Shown here piece by piece: positions 1 through 8,295 of a DNA stretch of 44,208 nucleotides. Position 1 is the stretch's first letter, and each line of letters starts with the position of its first letter. Source of the DNA: Nitrospirota bacterium (GTDB lineage Bacteria; Nitrospirota; Thermodesulfovibrionia; Thermodesulfovibrionales; BMS3Bbin05); assembly GCA_020351835.1 (NCBI GenBank), contig CP070669.1, positions 1,440,488 through 1,484,695 of the forward strand. The letters run 5' to 3'. Both the position numbers and the translations under genes were made by a program. Below the pieces are notes generated by a model. It saw nothing but the letters and a program-made list of their open reading frames with translations. It was not told the origin of the DNA and searched no databases.

Positions 1-23
1 CAATACTTCAGCTTTTGATTTGA

Positions 24-29
24 TATAAT
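24..29 (+). promoter_or_regulatory. extended -10 promoter element for the zinc-ribbon membrane protein
   Basis: TGA followed directly by TATAAT (24-29) gives an extended -10 motif about 45 nt before the chosen TTG start at 75. No good -35 box lies at the usual spacing, which fits an extended -10 promoter. Read from sequence only. Confidence 0.5.
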
Positions 30-74
30 TTTGTTAGTTTCTTGTAGAATCATGCAAAAATGGGGGAGGCAATA

Positions 75-1028
75 TTGTCTTGGATTTGTCCGAAATGCAA
101 TACAATAAATCGTGATAATAATGCTATCAGGTGTACTTGCGGGCATGAGATAGATGATGATTATCACGTAGAAGATAGTAAAGCTCAGACAAGCACCGGT
201 CCCCTTTCGAACATTGATCCCTTTTATAGTAAACAAGCCATAATTCGAGGCAATCAGTTACAAGTAATAAAACTTGTAACTGCATCATATCAATTCATTA
301 AGGATAATATTCTAATATATTTTAATTTAATAAAATATCCATTATTAACTCTAATAATTATCGGCTTATTTATATTAAATATGGATTTTGATAACCGCAA
401 ATTATTAGTTTTTTTATTTAACATTATGCTCATTTTACTCATGATCCCTGCTGTTACCGCATGGCATAGATTAATTGTTATTGGCAAAGGCAATAGAACG
501 AATGATATTTCATATAGAATCTCCAAAAACGAGTGGCTTTATATTAAAGCTCTACTATTAATAAGCGTTATAGCTTTAAGTATTGGAATTTTCATGGCTC
601 TTTTCGTCCTTCCAGTTGCTTGGGGTATCAGTGAATCTTCGGGAATCCAATTATATGCGTCGCTTATTAAGTTGATTGCATGGGTTATTATGTTCACTTT
701 ATTATGTCGTTTCTTGCTGATTCTACCCTCATCAGCACTTGGGATTAAGATGCGAGTTTATGAATCAAGCCGTGCATTTAAGGGAAATGCAATTCGATTT
801 GCTATTGCATATTTCATTGCTGTCTCAATTCCAGAAATATTGTCATTACCAGTAGGAACAACTCATGAAATATTACTTAAGGGATCTGGTCTTAATGAAT
901 TTATAGCTTCAACTAAGTTTTTGGTAGCCCTTTTACTTCAAATGGCATTTTACACATTATCAATTGGTGTTATATCATTAGCTTATAAAATGCTGGTTTA
1001 TGACAGGACCATAGAAAGTAATGGGTAA
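75..1028 (+). CDS. zinc-ribbon polytopic membrane protein, unknown function
   Basis: A protein of about 317 residues, not recognised as a named family. It opens with a zinc ribbon (CPKC, then CTC about 14 residues later), followed by a polar linker to about residue 60 and then about six hydrophobic segments in the remaining 250 residues. I choose the TTG at 75 rather than the ATG at 60 because GGGGGAGG (62-69) lies inside the longer version and sits 5 nt before the TTG, giving MSWICPKC, a typical zinc-ribbon opening. The gene is visibly richer in A+T than everything downstream, notably at 240-460, so it may have been acquired separately. It converges on the fabH operon. A membrane-bound sensor or scaffold is possible, but nothing fixes a function. 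Confidence 0.7.
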   Translation: MSWICPKCNTINRDNNAIRCTCGHEIDDDYHVEDSKAQTSTGPLSNIDPFYSKQAIIRGNQLQVIKLVTASYQFIKDNILIYFNLIKYPLLTLIIIGLFILNMDFDNRKLLVFLFNIMLILLMIPAVTAWHRLIVIGKGNRTNDISYRISKNEWLYIKALLLISVIALSIGIFMALFVLPVAWGISESSGIQLYASLIKLIAWVIMFTLLCRFLLILPSSALGIKMRVYESSRAFKGNAIRFAIAYFIAVSIPEILSLPVGTTHEILLKGSGLNEFIASTKFLVALLLQMAFYTLSIGVISLAYKMLVYDRTIESNG

Positions 1029-1088
1029 TTTATGATACCCACTATTCTTCCTGAATTAAATGAAGTTTATTGTGGATTAAAAACTTAA

Positions 1089-1104
1089 TATTTAGATCTA
1101 AATA
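1089..1104. repeat. 16-bp perfect palindrome at the end of the fabH operon
   Basis: TATTTAGATCTAAATA is a perfect 16-bp palindrome ending 1 nt before the fabH stop codon region, between two convergent genes. It has no GC stem or spacer loop, so it is not a standard intrinsic terminator. It could be a protein-binding site or chance in AT-rich DNA. Confidence 0.45.
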
Positions 1105-1105
1105 A

Positions 1106-2083
1106 CTACCACTTAATAAGAGCTGATGCCCAGGTAAGTCCTCCGCCGAACGACTCGAGCATTATGAAGTCGCCTTTGCGTATCCTGCCCTGCTTTACTG
1201 CCTCATCCAGAGCGATAGGTATGGAAGCGGCAGAAGTATTGCCGTACTTATGGAGGTTCAATACTACTCTATCCATGCTCATGTTAAGCCTCTTCGCAGT
1301 AGCCTCTATTATCCTCTTATTGGCCTGGTGGGGTACCAGTAATGCTATCTGCGATGACTGAAGGTTATTCTTCTTAAGAGTATCTACAACTACCTGTTCC
1401 AGAGTACGCACTGCGATCTTAAATGTCTCATTACCCTTCATCTTAAGGTAATGCTGGCCGCTCTTTACGGTCTCCTCAGATGCGGGATTAGCAGAACCGC
1501 CTGCAGGTACATTAAGCAGGTCCCAAATGGTCCCGTCCGAAAATATATCTACGGACCAAATACCGGTATCATCATCGGATGCCTCTACAACAACTGCGCC
1601 CGCACCATCACCCAGAAGTACACACGTAGCCCGGTCTTCCCAGTCAGTGATCCGCGAGAGTTCCTCCGAACCTATCAACAGGACCCTTTTAGCCATACCT
1701 GAACATATATATGCGTTAGCTATCGAAAGACCAAAAGTGAATCCGGAACATGCTGCATTAATATCGAACGCCGCTGCCTTCTTTGCCTTAAGTTTCGCTT
1801 GCACAAAGCATGCGGTCGATGGTAGAGGCATATCGCCTGTGACTGTAGCAACAATAATGATATCAATATCCTTTGGTTTAAGCCCGGCAGCCTTAAGCGC
1901 CCTCTTGCCAGCCTCAACTGCAAGATCGGATGTATAGGTATGGGGATCGGCAACTCGCCTTTCTTTTATACCAGTCCTCTCCACTATCCACTCATCTGTT
2001 GTATCGACCATCTGCTCAATATCATGATTGGTCAACACATGTGGAGGAAGATAAGAACCTGTCCCTGTTATCTTAGCTCTCAA
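1106..2083 (-). CDS. fabH: beta-ketoacyl-ACP synthase III (KAS III)
   Basis: Catalyses the first condensation of type II fatty-acid synthesis, joining acetyl-CoA or another short acyl-CoA primer to malonyl-ACP in the cytoplasm. At 325 residues it is full length. The catalytic triad is readable: Cys112 in NAACSGF, His252 in VPHQAN and Asn282 in GNTSAA. The GGGLTWAS motif near the C-terminus is also typical. The start is a TTG at 2083 (MRAKITG) that overlaps the end of plsX by 11 bp, so translation is probably coupled. Last gene of yceD-rpmF-plsX-fabH, a gene order widespread in Gram-negative bacteria. Confidence 0.97.
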   Translation of the reverse strand: MRAKITGTGSYLPPHVLTNHDIEQMVDTTDEWIVERTGIKERRVADPHTYTSDLAVEAGKRALKAAGLKPKDIDIIIVATVTGDMPLPSTACFVQAKLKAKKAAAFDINAACSGFTFGLSIANAYICSGMAKRVLLIGSEELSRITDWEDRATCVLLGDGAGAVVVEASDDDTGIWSVDIFSDGTIWDLLNVPAGGSANPASEETVKSGQHYLKMKGNETFKIAVRTLEQVVVDTLKKNNLQSSQIALLVPHQANKRIIEATAKRLNMSMDRVVLNLHKYGNTSAASIPIALDEAVKQGRIRKGDFIMLESFGGGLTWASALIKW

Positions 2084-3095
2084 CTACTGCGGTCTCCTCT
2101 TTTTTAACTTTCTTAACTCCTTCTGCGATCATCTCATGAACGTTCTTAGATGCAAGTTTTTCTGCTACCTTAATAGCGTTCATGATAGCTCGTGCGGACG
2201 ACCTGCCATGACTAATGATGCTTGTTCCTCTTATACCAAGGAGCGGTGCTCCTCCATGCTCTGCATAATCTGTCCTTTTCCTGAACTTCTTTAAAGCAGG
2301 TTTCATCAGGAAATATCCTATTATCCCTATCAAGCTCTTTGATATCTCGATCTTCAGCATCTTATATATAGCCTCGGCCATCCCCTCGCTGACCTTAAGA
2401 GTGATATTACCGGTAAACCCATCGCAAACAACAACATCGGCCTCACCAGCATAGACCTCTTTACCCTCAATATTACCAGTGAAGTTCAAGGGACTGCCCT
2501 TTAACAGAGTAAATGCAGCTTTTGAAAGCTCATTACCCTTTGTATCCTCTTCACCTATATTAAGCAATCCTACCTTTGGTTCCTCTTTGTCAAAGACCGC
2601 ATTACTGTAAGCACTTCCCATTACAGCGAACTCAAGCAGGTTCTGTGGTTCACAATCTACATTCGCTCCTGCATCTACAAGGACAAAGGGATCCCTGAGA
2701 GACGGCATTATCGTTGCTATCGCAGGTCGGTCAACGCCTTCAGCCTTTCCGAGCTTTATCAGCGACATTGCCATTGTTACGCCTGAGTGACCTGCGCTCA
2801 CAACGGCATCTGCCTTTCCGTCCTTAACCAGGTCCACTGCGACCGCTATTGAAGAGTCTTTTCTCTTTCTGAGGGCCTGCGATGGCGATTCATCCATAGG
2901 AACAGCACCTGCGGAGTTCTGAACAGATAACCTTTCGGATGGATACTCCTTGCCCCTGAGCTGGTCATGTAAAATGTTTTCTTCCCCGACCAGTATTACC
3001 TTGATATTATCCGATCCGTTGACTGCACTTATAGCGCCTTCTACTGTCGATACGGGGGCGTTGTCACCGCCCATTGCATCCAGTGCTATGATCAT
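2073..3095 (-). CDS. plsX: phosphate acyltransferase PlsX
   Basis: Makes acyl-phosphate from acyl-ACP and phosphate, feeding PlsY in phospholipid synthesis; a peripheral membrane enzyme in known cases. The 340-residue product begins with the hallmark ALDAMGGDNAP and contains VSAGHSGVTMA, LVDAGANVD, VGLLNIGEE and VVCDGFTGNI, all strongly conserved in PlsX. It starts 1 nt after the rpmF stop and overlaps fabH by 11 bp, so the three are surely one transcript. No anomalies seen. Confidence 0.97.
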   Translation of the reverse strand: MIIALDAMGGDNAPVSTVEGAISAVNGSDNIKVILVGEENILHDQLRGKEYPSERLSVQNSAGAVPMDESPSQALRKRKDSSIAVAVDLVKDGKADAVVSAGHSGVTMAMSLIKLGKAEGVDRPAIATIMPSLRDPFVLVDAGANVDCEPQNLLEFAVMGSAYSNAVFDKEEPKVGLLNIGEEDTKGNELSKAAFTLLKGSPLNFTGNIEGKEVYAGEADVVVCDGFTGNITLKVSEGMAEAIYKMLKIEISKSLIGIIGYFLMKPALKKFRKRTDYAEHGGAPLLGIRGTSIISHGRSSARAIMNAIKVAEKLASKNVHEMIAEGVKKVKKEETAVVES

Positions 3096-3096
3096 T

Positions 3097-3282
3097 CTAT
3101 TCTTTTTCTACTATCTCGAGAACTCTTTTCTTATTGTACGACCCGCATTCAAGGCATACTTTATGCGGAAGCTTCATCTCCCCGCAATCAGGGCATTTCA
3201 TCAGACCGGGGTTGTCCCCCTTCCAGCTTGCCCTTCTTTTATCCCGCCTTGACCTGCAGTGTCTTGACTTGGGATTCGCCAT
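3097..3282 (-). CDS. rpmF: 50S ribosomal protein L32
   Basis: A 61-residue basic protein. The N-terminal block MANPKSRHCRSRRDKRRASW matches the conserved start of L32, and the C-terminal half has two cysteine pairs (CPDC and CLEC), so this is the zinc-binding form. Its start codon overlaps the yceD stop (TAATG), which implies translational coupling. Genomes with a zinc L32 often also carry a Cys-less paralogue; none is in this window. Confidence 0.96.
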   Translation of the reverse strand: MANPKSRHCRSRRDKRRASWKGDNPGLMKCPDCGEMKLPHKVCLECGSYNKKRVLEIVEKE

Positions 3283-3803
3283 TACTCTTCCTTCCTTTCT
3301 CTAAATAGATTTCTTAATTTTGACCATCGTTCATCGACCTGATCCTTCCTGCATTCGCATTGACCTTTGTTCAGATCAGCACCACAAAGTGAGCAAAGAC
3401 CTTTGCAATCATCGGAACATACTGTCCTGATCGGGACATTGAGCTTTATCTGCTCAGTCAGTAACGATGAAATGTCTATCTCTTCATCGGAATAGTACCC
3501 GACATTAACCTCTTCTTGTGTAAGCATTTGCTTCTCTTCCCGCTTACCTGAGACCGACCGCGGTATCAGTGTCAGTGACATATCCACTTCAATATTAGTA
3601 GAGAACTTACTCAGGCATCTGGCGCAATCGGCCTCTAACTCAGCCCGGACATTCCCGCTGACAACTACCGTATCTTCATCCCTGAACAATTTTACAATTC
3701 CACTAACAGGGATACGACCTGCCGAAATATCAGCATCAGAAATACTCTCTGATATTATAAGCTCGGTACCGCGTTCATCTATATCAACTAATCTGATCTT
3801 CAT
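3282..3803 (-). CDS. yceD: YceD/DUF177 family protein
   Basis: A 173-residue cytoplasmic protein of the DUF177 (YceD) family, which is almost always encoded directly upstream of rpmF and is linked in other bacteria and plastids to 23S rRNA accumulation. The core CARCLSKF motif (middle) and a C-terminal Cys cluster (CSDDC, CSLC, CEC) are visible and suggest a zinc site. The ATG at 3803 has only a weak AGG immediately before it. A readable promoter lies just upstream (3825-3854), making this the first gene of the rpmF-plsX-fabH operon. Confidence 0.9.
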   Translation of the reverse strand: MKIRLVDIDERGTELIISESISDADISAGRIPVSGIVKLFRDEDTVVVSGNVRAELEADCARCLSKFSTNIEVDMSLTLIPRSVSGKREEKQMLTQEEVNVGYYSDEEIDISSLLTEQIKLNVPIRTVCSDDCKGLCSLCGADLNKGQCECRKDQVDERWSKLRNLFRERKEE

Positions 3804-3824
3804 CCTGCAACTTCACGGCTAGAT

Positions 3825-3854
3825 ATTTTAATGTAATACCAAATGCTGAGTCAA
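3825..3854 (-). promoter_or_regulatory. sigma-70-like promoter of yceD-rpmF-plsX-fabH
   Basis: On the minus strand TTGACT (3854-3849) is followed after 18 bp by TAAAAT (3830-3825). Transcription would begin near 3818, giving a leader of about 15 nt before yceD. Confidence 0.6.
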
Positions 3855-3970
3855 GAATGAACTTCAAGTTTTTACTAGTAATATCAATATGTTTCATATT
3901 TAAGATAATCGTTAGGAGCTTATAATATCTACCGGTCTATACTTTCTGTATCATCTCCTCTTTTGTCTAT

Positions 3971-4012
3971 TCGTAAAGAATTATATTTTTAGCATTGCAT
4001 AATTCTTTACGA
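3971..4012. repeat. 14-bp perfect inverted repeat in the yceD / response-regulator gap
   Basis: TCGTAAAGAATTAT (3971-3984) and its exact reverse complement (3999-4012) flank a 14-nt spacer. It lies in the 330-bp gene-free stretch between divergent transcription units. The arms are AT-rich with no T-run after either side, so an operator or cruciform is more likely than a terminator. The rest of the 3804-4133 gap holds only the two promoters; I see no gene in it. Confidence 0.6.
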
Positions 4013-4098
4013 GTTCTCCAGGCTTAAGTATAGGCAGTTCACATATAAAGTATAACATTAATTATAGGGCATAAACCATTCTAATTTAGGAATATTTA

Positions 4099-4127
4099 TT
4101 GACTTTTCTTGACTAATCCCCAATAAT
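4099..4127 (+). promoter_or_regulatory. sigma-70-like promoter, probably giving a leaderless transcript
   Basis: TTGACT (4099-4104), a 17-bp spacer and AATAAT (4122-4127). The ATG of the downstream response regulator begins only 6 nt after the -10 box, where transcription itself should start, and no Shine-Dalgarno is present. Confidence 0.6.
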
Positions 4128-4133
4128 ATAAAT

Positions 4134-4727
4134 ATGAGCGAGATGAAGTACTGCATATGCTGCGGAGAGGACGTACCATGCCATACCGTTATCCGTAACG
4201 AGAGGGAGGAGGTAATATGCTCAAATTGCGGCTTCCCGCTTGAGGTAAAGGAATCATGGTCTGATGACAGTAAGAATGATATTGCCTACGTTGCAGAGGA
4301 TTCTGACACCGTCAGGAATATAATTGTAAAAATGCTTAAGGACAAAGGGCTGGTCGATAAGGTTGTCGCTTGCAAGAATGGAGCCGAGCTTCTCAAGGCG
4401 GTAACAGATGAGCTGAAAGAAAAGCTAGTTGATAACAGAGAGCCTCATTCCGGTTTCGCAATAATAGATCTTAACATGCCAATAATGGACGGTCTTACGG
4501 CTGCAAGGTCCATAAGATCCCTCGAAGAGAACTACAAAATAGAAAGAATGCCGATCATCTTCTTCTCATCAATAGTCGCTAATGAAAAGATAAGGTCTTT
4601 ATTGAACTCCCTTGACCCTGCCGTATACATCAATAAAGGCAAAACACCTAATCAAGACCTTCTTATCTTAAGAGTTGAGACCCTTCTTAAGTATATCGGT
4701 GACAAATACCTGAACAAAGCCGCCTAA
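4134..4727 (+). CDS. single-domain response regulator with N-terminal Cys-rich (zinc-ribbon-like) region
   Basis: 197 residues. Residues 1-40 hold six cysteines (C7, C9, C10, C16, C29, C32) arranged like a treble-clef or zinc ribbon. Residues 50-190 form a receiver domain: acidic pair E55-D56, phospho-acceptor D112 in IIDLNMPIMDG, Ser in FFSS near 145 and the conserved Lys168 in YINKG. No output domain follows, so it probably acts by protein contact, as CheY does. No histidine kinase is adjacent. The promoter's -10 box is 6 nt from this ATG and no ribosome binding site is seen, so a leaderless mRNA is likely; ATG at 4143 is the alternative start. Confidence 0.85.
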   Translation: MSEMKYCICCGEDVPCHTVIRNEREEVICSNCGFPLEVKESWSDDSKNDIAYVAEDSDTVRNIIVKMLKDKGLVDKVVACKNGAELLKAVTDELKEKLVDNREPHSGFAIIDLNMPIMDGLTAARSIRSLEENYKIERMPIIFFSSIVANEKIRSLLNSLDPAVYINKGKTPNQDLLILRVETLLKYIGDKYLNKAA

Positions 4728-4781
4728 GCGCGTTTCTGACCTCTCAAGGAAGTACTTTAACCGTACTGAAATAACTCTTTC

Positions 4782-4810
4782 TTGACTTAAATATAACTAA
4801 CGATTATAAT
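4782..4810 (+). promoter_or_regulatory. consensus sigma-70-like promoter of lysS-lolCE-lolD
   Basis: TTGACT (4782-4787), exactly 17 bp, then TATAAT (4805-4810). Transcription should start near 4817, about 42 nt before the lysS ATG, with AAGGATATCA ahead of the start codon as ribosome binding site. Confidence 0.75.
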
Positions 4811-4858
4811 CATCTATTCGACTTAACATATTGAAATAAAAATAAATAAAGGATATCA

Positions 4859-6334
4859 ATGGAAGACACAAACGAACTCATACAGCAGCGAAAACAGAAG
4901 CTGGAAGCACTTAAAGAGCTAGGGATCGAACCATACGGCAAGCCCTTCGATTTTACTGCATACACTGCGGACATCCTGGGAGAATTTGAAAAGATCGATG
5001 CTGAATCCCTTGCTAAACAGGAGAAGAATGTAACGATAGCCGGCAGGATCATGGCTATGCGCAATTTCGGAAAAGCAGCATTTGCCCATATTCAGGACAA
5101 TACCGGAAAGATCCAGGTATATTTTAAGAAAGACGTCCTCGGTGACAGGTTCAAGCTGCTTAAGAAACTGGATATCGGTGATATTGTCGGATGTACTGGT
5201 GTTCTTTTCAGGACGAAGACAGATGAACTTACAATAGAGATATCCGGCTTCGAGCTATTATCCAAATCCCTCCGCCCTCTACCGGAGAAATGGCACGGCC
5301 TGAGGGACATTGAACAGAGATACAGGCAGAGATATGTAGATCTTATAGTCAATCCTTCGGTAAAGGATACTGTAAAGAAACGAAGCCAGATAATTAAAGC
5401 GATCAGGGACTATCTGGAAAAAGAGGGATTTATTGAAGTAGAGACCCCCATGATGCAACAGATCCCGGGTGGTGCCACAGCTAAACCGTTCAAGACCCAT
5501 CATAATGCTCTCGATATAGACCTATATCTTCGTATAGCGCCTGAGCTCTATCTCAAAAGGCTTATTGTAGGAGGCTTTGAAAAGGTATTCGAGCTGAACA
5601 GGAACTTCAGGAATGAGGGCATATCAACGAAACATAATCCGGAGTTCACGATGCTTGAGTTCTATATTGCATATAAAGACTATAACTACTTAATGACATT
5701 TACCGAGGGCCTTTTCGAATACATGGCCAGGAAGGTCGTCGGCTCCCTGAACATCCCTTATGGAAATGATACGATAGACCTGACACCTCCATGGCCAAGG
5801 ATACCGTTATACGATGCATTAACAGATAAAGGGGTGCCGGAGAATATATTAAGGGACAGAAAGAAAGCCTTTGAGTGGGCGAAGAACAATGGAGTGGATG
5901 TCAAGGCAGAAGACTCCCTGGGAAAAATAATAGATGAGATCTTCAGCGAGAAAGTAGAACCGTCATTAATACAGCCAACGTACATTATCGATTACCCTAT
6001 CGAGCTATCGCCTCTTGCAAAAAGGAAAAAGGACGATTCGGGTCTTGTTGAACGCTTTGAGCTCTTCATAGCGGCAAGAGAGATAGTGAATGCCTTCTCT
6101 GAGCTTAATGATCCTGCTGATCAGCGTGAAAGGTTCCTGCAGCAGGTCGAGGACAAGGAGCGCGGAGACGATGAGGCCCACTGGATGGATGAGGATTATG
6201 TGAGGGCTCTTGAGTACGGTATGCCCCCTGCGGCAGGCGAAGGTATCGGCATTGACCGTCTTGTCATGTTACTTACCAATGCCCCCTCTATAAGGGACGT
6301 GATAATATTTCCCCAGTTAAAACCGGAAAAGTGA
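4859..6334 (+). CDS. lysS: lysine--tRNA ligase, class II
   Basis: Charges tRNA-Lys. The 491-residue length is normal for class II LysRS. The N-terminal OB-fold anticodon-binding domain (about 40-150, with VTIAGRIMAMRNFGKAAF) is followed by the class II core: motif 1 region near 180-200, GGATAKPF, motif 2 FRNEGISTKHNPEFT, and motif 3 GEGIGIDRLVML near the C-terminus. The stop overlaps the GTG start of the next gene by 4 nt, so lysS heads an operon with the lipoprotein exporter; lysS next to lol genes is common in Desulfobacterota-like genomes. Confidence 0.97.
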   Translation: MEDTNELIQQRKQKLEALKELGIEPYGKPFDFTAYTADILGEFEKIDAESLAKQEKNVTIAGRIMAMRNFGKAAFAHIQDNTGKIQVYFKKDVLGDRFKLLKKLDIGDIVGCTGVLFRTKTDELTIEISGFELLSKSLRPLPEKWHGLRDIEQRYRQRYVDLIVNPSVKDTVKKRSQIIKAIRDYLEKEGFIEVETPMMQQIPGGATAKPFKTHHNALDIDLYLRIAPELYLKRLIVGGFEKVFELNRNFRNEGISTKHNPEFTMLEFYIAYKDYNYLMTFTEGLFEYMARKVVGSLNIPYGNDTIDLTPPWPRIPLYDALTDKGVPENILRDRKKAFEWAKNNGVDVKAEDSLGKIIDEIFSEKVEPSLIQPTYIIDYPIELSPLAKRKKDDSGLVERFELFIAAREIVNAFSELNDPADQRERFLQQVEDKERGDDEAHWMDEDYVRALEYGMPPAAGEGIGIDRLVMLLTNAPSIRDVIIFPQLKPEK

Positions 6335-7560
6335 AAAGATCCTACCCTTTCTTCATAGCTTTCAGATATCTCATGTCAAAGAAGAAACGAAAGAGCGTTT
6401 CTTTTAATACCATAGTGTCAGTCGGCGGGGTAGCTGTAGGTGTAATGGCATTGCTTATAGTCCTGTCTGTAATGAGCGGTTTCCATGAAGACCTTCAGAA
6501 CAAGATACTGGGCGTTAACGCCCACGTGGTCGTATTAAGCTTTTCCGGTGGCATTCCTGATTACGAAGAGGTGCTTGAAAAAGCAAAGGAAGTAGACGGC
6601 GTAAGAGCTGCGTCCCCTTTTCTCATGGGTCAGGTCATGCTCGCCAAGAACAAAAGAGCCCATGGTGTGTATATCAGGGGTATCGAGACAAAATACGAGA
6701 CCGAGACGACTGAAATACATCGTCACATGCGAGACGGTCAGCTCAGTGATATTAACAGAGAGGGCGAGTTCCCTGGCATTATAATAGGAAAAGAGCTTGC
6801 ATCAAGCCTGGGGGTGTCGACCGGTGACTCACTGAATGTTATATCCCCTGTTGGACAGATGGGCCCGCTGGGAATGTTACCGCGCGCACGGAAGTTCATT
6901 GTGCGGGGCACATTCGAAATGGGAATGTACGAATATGACGCCAATCTTGCTCTTGCCACTATCGGTTCTGTACAGGATTTTCTTAAGCTCCCCGGGCAGG
7001 CAAATGCAATAGAGCTTAAGCTTGATAACATATTCGAGGCCCCCAGAATAAAAAGAAAGGTTGCTGAACATCTTGGTCCGAGGTTCTATGCACGGGACTG
7101 GATGGAGATGAACCGCAACCTTTTTGCGGCGCTTAAGCTTGAGAAACTCACCATGTTCATCATACTGACACTTATAATCCTTGTTGCTGCCTTTAATATT
7201 GTAAGTACATTGATAATGAACGTTATAGAAAAGGAACGTGAAATAGCCATACTCAAGACAATGGGTGCCTCTAACAATGGCATCATGTTCATTTTTGTCA
7301 TTCAGGGACTCATGATCGGGCTGATAGGAACTGCGATAGGCCTTACCGGGGGTTATGTTATCTCTTACCTGATAAATACTTTCGAGATCATTAAATTACC
7401 TGCTGATGTATATTACCTTAGCCACCTGCCTGCAAAGATCAATTTAATAGACTTTGCTTTAGTTTGCATAAGTGCGATATTGATAAGCTTCATTGCAACC
7501 ATTTATCCGGCACGCCAGGCAGCAAAGCTCGACCCCGTAGATGCTCTGAGGTACGAGTAA
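6331..7560 (+). CDS. lolC: lipoprotein-releasing ABC transporter permease (LolC/LolE family)
   Basis: Inner-membrane permease of the LolCDE complex that extracts lipoproteins for outer-membrane delivery. 409 residues with the family layout: one N-terminal membrane helix (about 22-45), a large periplasmic domain (about 45-265) and three C-terminal helices (about 270-400). The IEKEREIAILKTMGAS coupling segment and the terminal PARQAAKLDPVDALRYE are diagnostic. Only one permease gene is present, so the complex is probably a LolF-like homodimer or has a second permease elsewhere; C versus E cannot be assigned. Starts at a GTG overlapping lysS, and its stop shares one base with the lolD start. Confidence 0.93.
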   Translation: MKRSYPFFIAFRYLMSKKKRKSVSFNTIVSVGGVAVGVMALLIVLSVMSGFHEDLQNKILGVNAHVVVLSFSGGIPDYEEVLEKAKEVDGVRAASPFLMGQVMLAKNKRAHGVYIRGIETKYETETTEIHRHMRDGQLSDINREGEFPGIIIGKELASSLGVSTGDSLNVISPVGQMGPLGMLPRARKFIVRGTFEMGMYEYDANLALATIGSVQDFLKLPGQANAIELKLDNIFEAPRIKRKVAEHLGPRFYARDWMEMNRNLFAALKLEKLTMFIILTLIILVAAFNIVSTLIMNVIEKEREIAILKTMGASNNGIMFIFVIQGLMIGLIGTAIGLTGGYVISYLINTFEIIKLPADVYYLSHLPAKINLIDFALVCISAILISFIATIYPARQAAKLDPVDALRYE

Positions 7561-8237
7561 TGAGCGAGATCATCAGGACCATAGGACTGACAAAATCCTT
7601 CAATACAGAGGCCGGTACACTGGATGTTCTTAAAGGCATCGACCTGAAGATAGAAAGAGGAGACCTGATCGCAATAACCGGTGCATCCGGTGCAGGGAAA
7701 AGCACTCTTCTGCACATCCTCGGCACCGTTGACCGTCCTACCTCGGGAGAGGTCCTGTATTCCGGAAGAGATGTTTTCGGCCTTGATGATGAGGACCTGT
7801 CTTCCTTCCGTAACAACAACATTGGGTTTGTATTCCAGTTCCATCATCTTCTTCCCGAGTTCTCAGCACTAGAGAACGTTATAATGCCCGGACTGATCTC
7901 AGGCGCTAACCGTACAGCTATAGAAAAGAAGGCCTCTGGCATTCTATCTGATCTCGGCGTGGTTGACCGCGGACATCACAGACCAGGAGAGCTATCCGGT
8001 GGTGAACAGCAAAGAGTAGCAGTTGCCCGGGCACTGATACTTGATCCAGATATCGTTCTTGCAGATGAACCCACCGGTAACCTTGACACTGCCACAGGTG
8101 AAGAACTTTTCTCTAATATAAAGGAATTAAACAACAAGATGGGCCTGACATTCATTATTGTCACTCATAATGAGGCCCTGGCAAAGAAATGCGACAGGAT
8201 ACTTCACATCTCAGACGGAATTATCCAGGACCGATGA
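7560..8237 (+). CDS. lolD: lipoprotein-releasing system ATP-binding protein
   Basis: ATPase of the Lol exporter. 225 residues from the ATG at 7560, which overlaps the permease stop (TAATG). Walker [11 protein letters not shown]-loop [11 protein letters not shown], signature LSGGEQQR, Walker [12 protein letters not shown] and the H-loop histidine in VTHNEAL are all intact; the LLPEF sequence after the Q-loop is typical of LolD rather than MacB-type ATPases. An upstream in-frame start at 7464 would lie inside the permease gene and is not needed. Confidence 0.95.
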   Translation: MSEIIRTIGLTKSFNTEAGTLDVLKGIDLKIERGDLIAITGASGAGKSTLLHILGTVDRPTSGEVLYSGRDVFGLDDEDLSSFRNNNIGFVFQFHHLLPEFSALENVIMPGLISGANRTAIEKKASGILSDLGVVDRGHHRPGELSGGEQQRVAVARALILDPDIVLADEPTGNLDTATGEELFSNIKELNNKMGLTFIIVTHNEALAKKCDRILHISDGIIQDR

Positions 8238-8279
8238 CCCTCCGGTATTACCCGATACATTTTATTCTGACCTTAGTTA

Positions 8280-8285
8280 TATAAT
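8280..8285 (+). promoter_or_regulatory. -10 element close to the start of the flippase-like gene
   Basis: A perfect TATAAT lies 10 nt before the ATG at 8296, with no Shine-Dalgarno between them. No convincing -35 box is placed correctly. If used, it would give an mRNA with a leader of only a few nucleotides. Confidence 0.4.
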
Positions 8286-8295
8286 AGACATCGTT

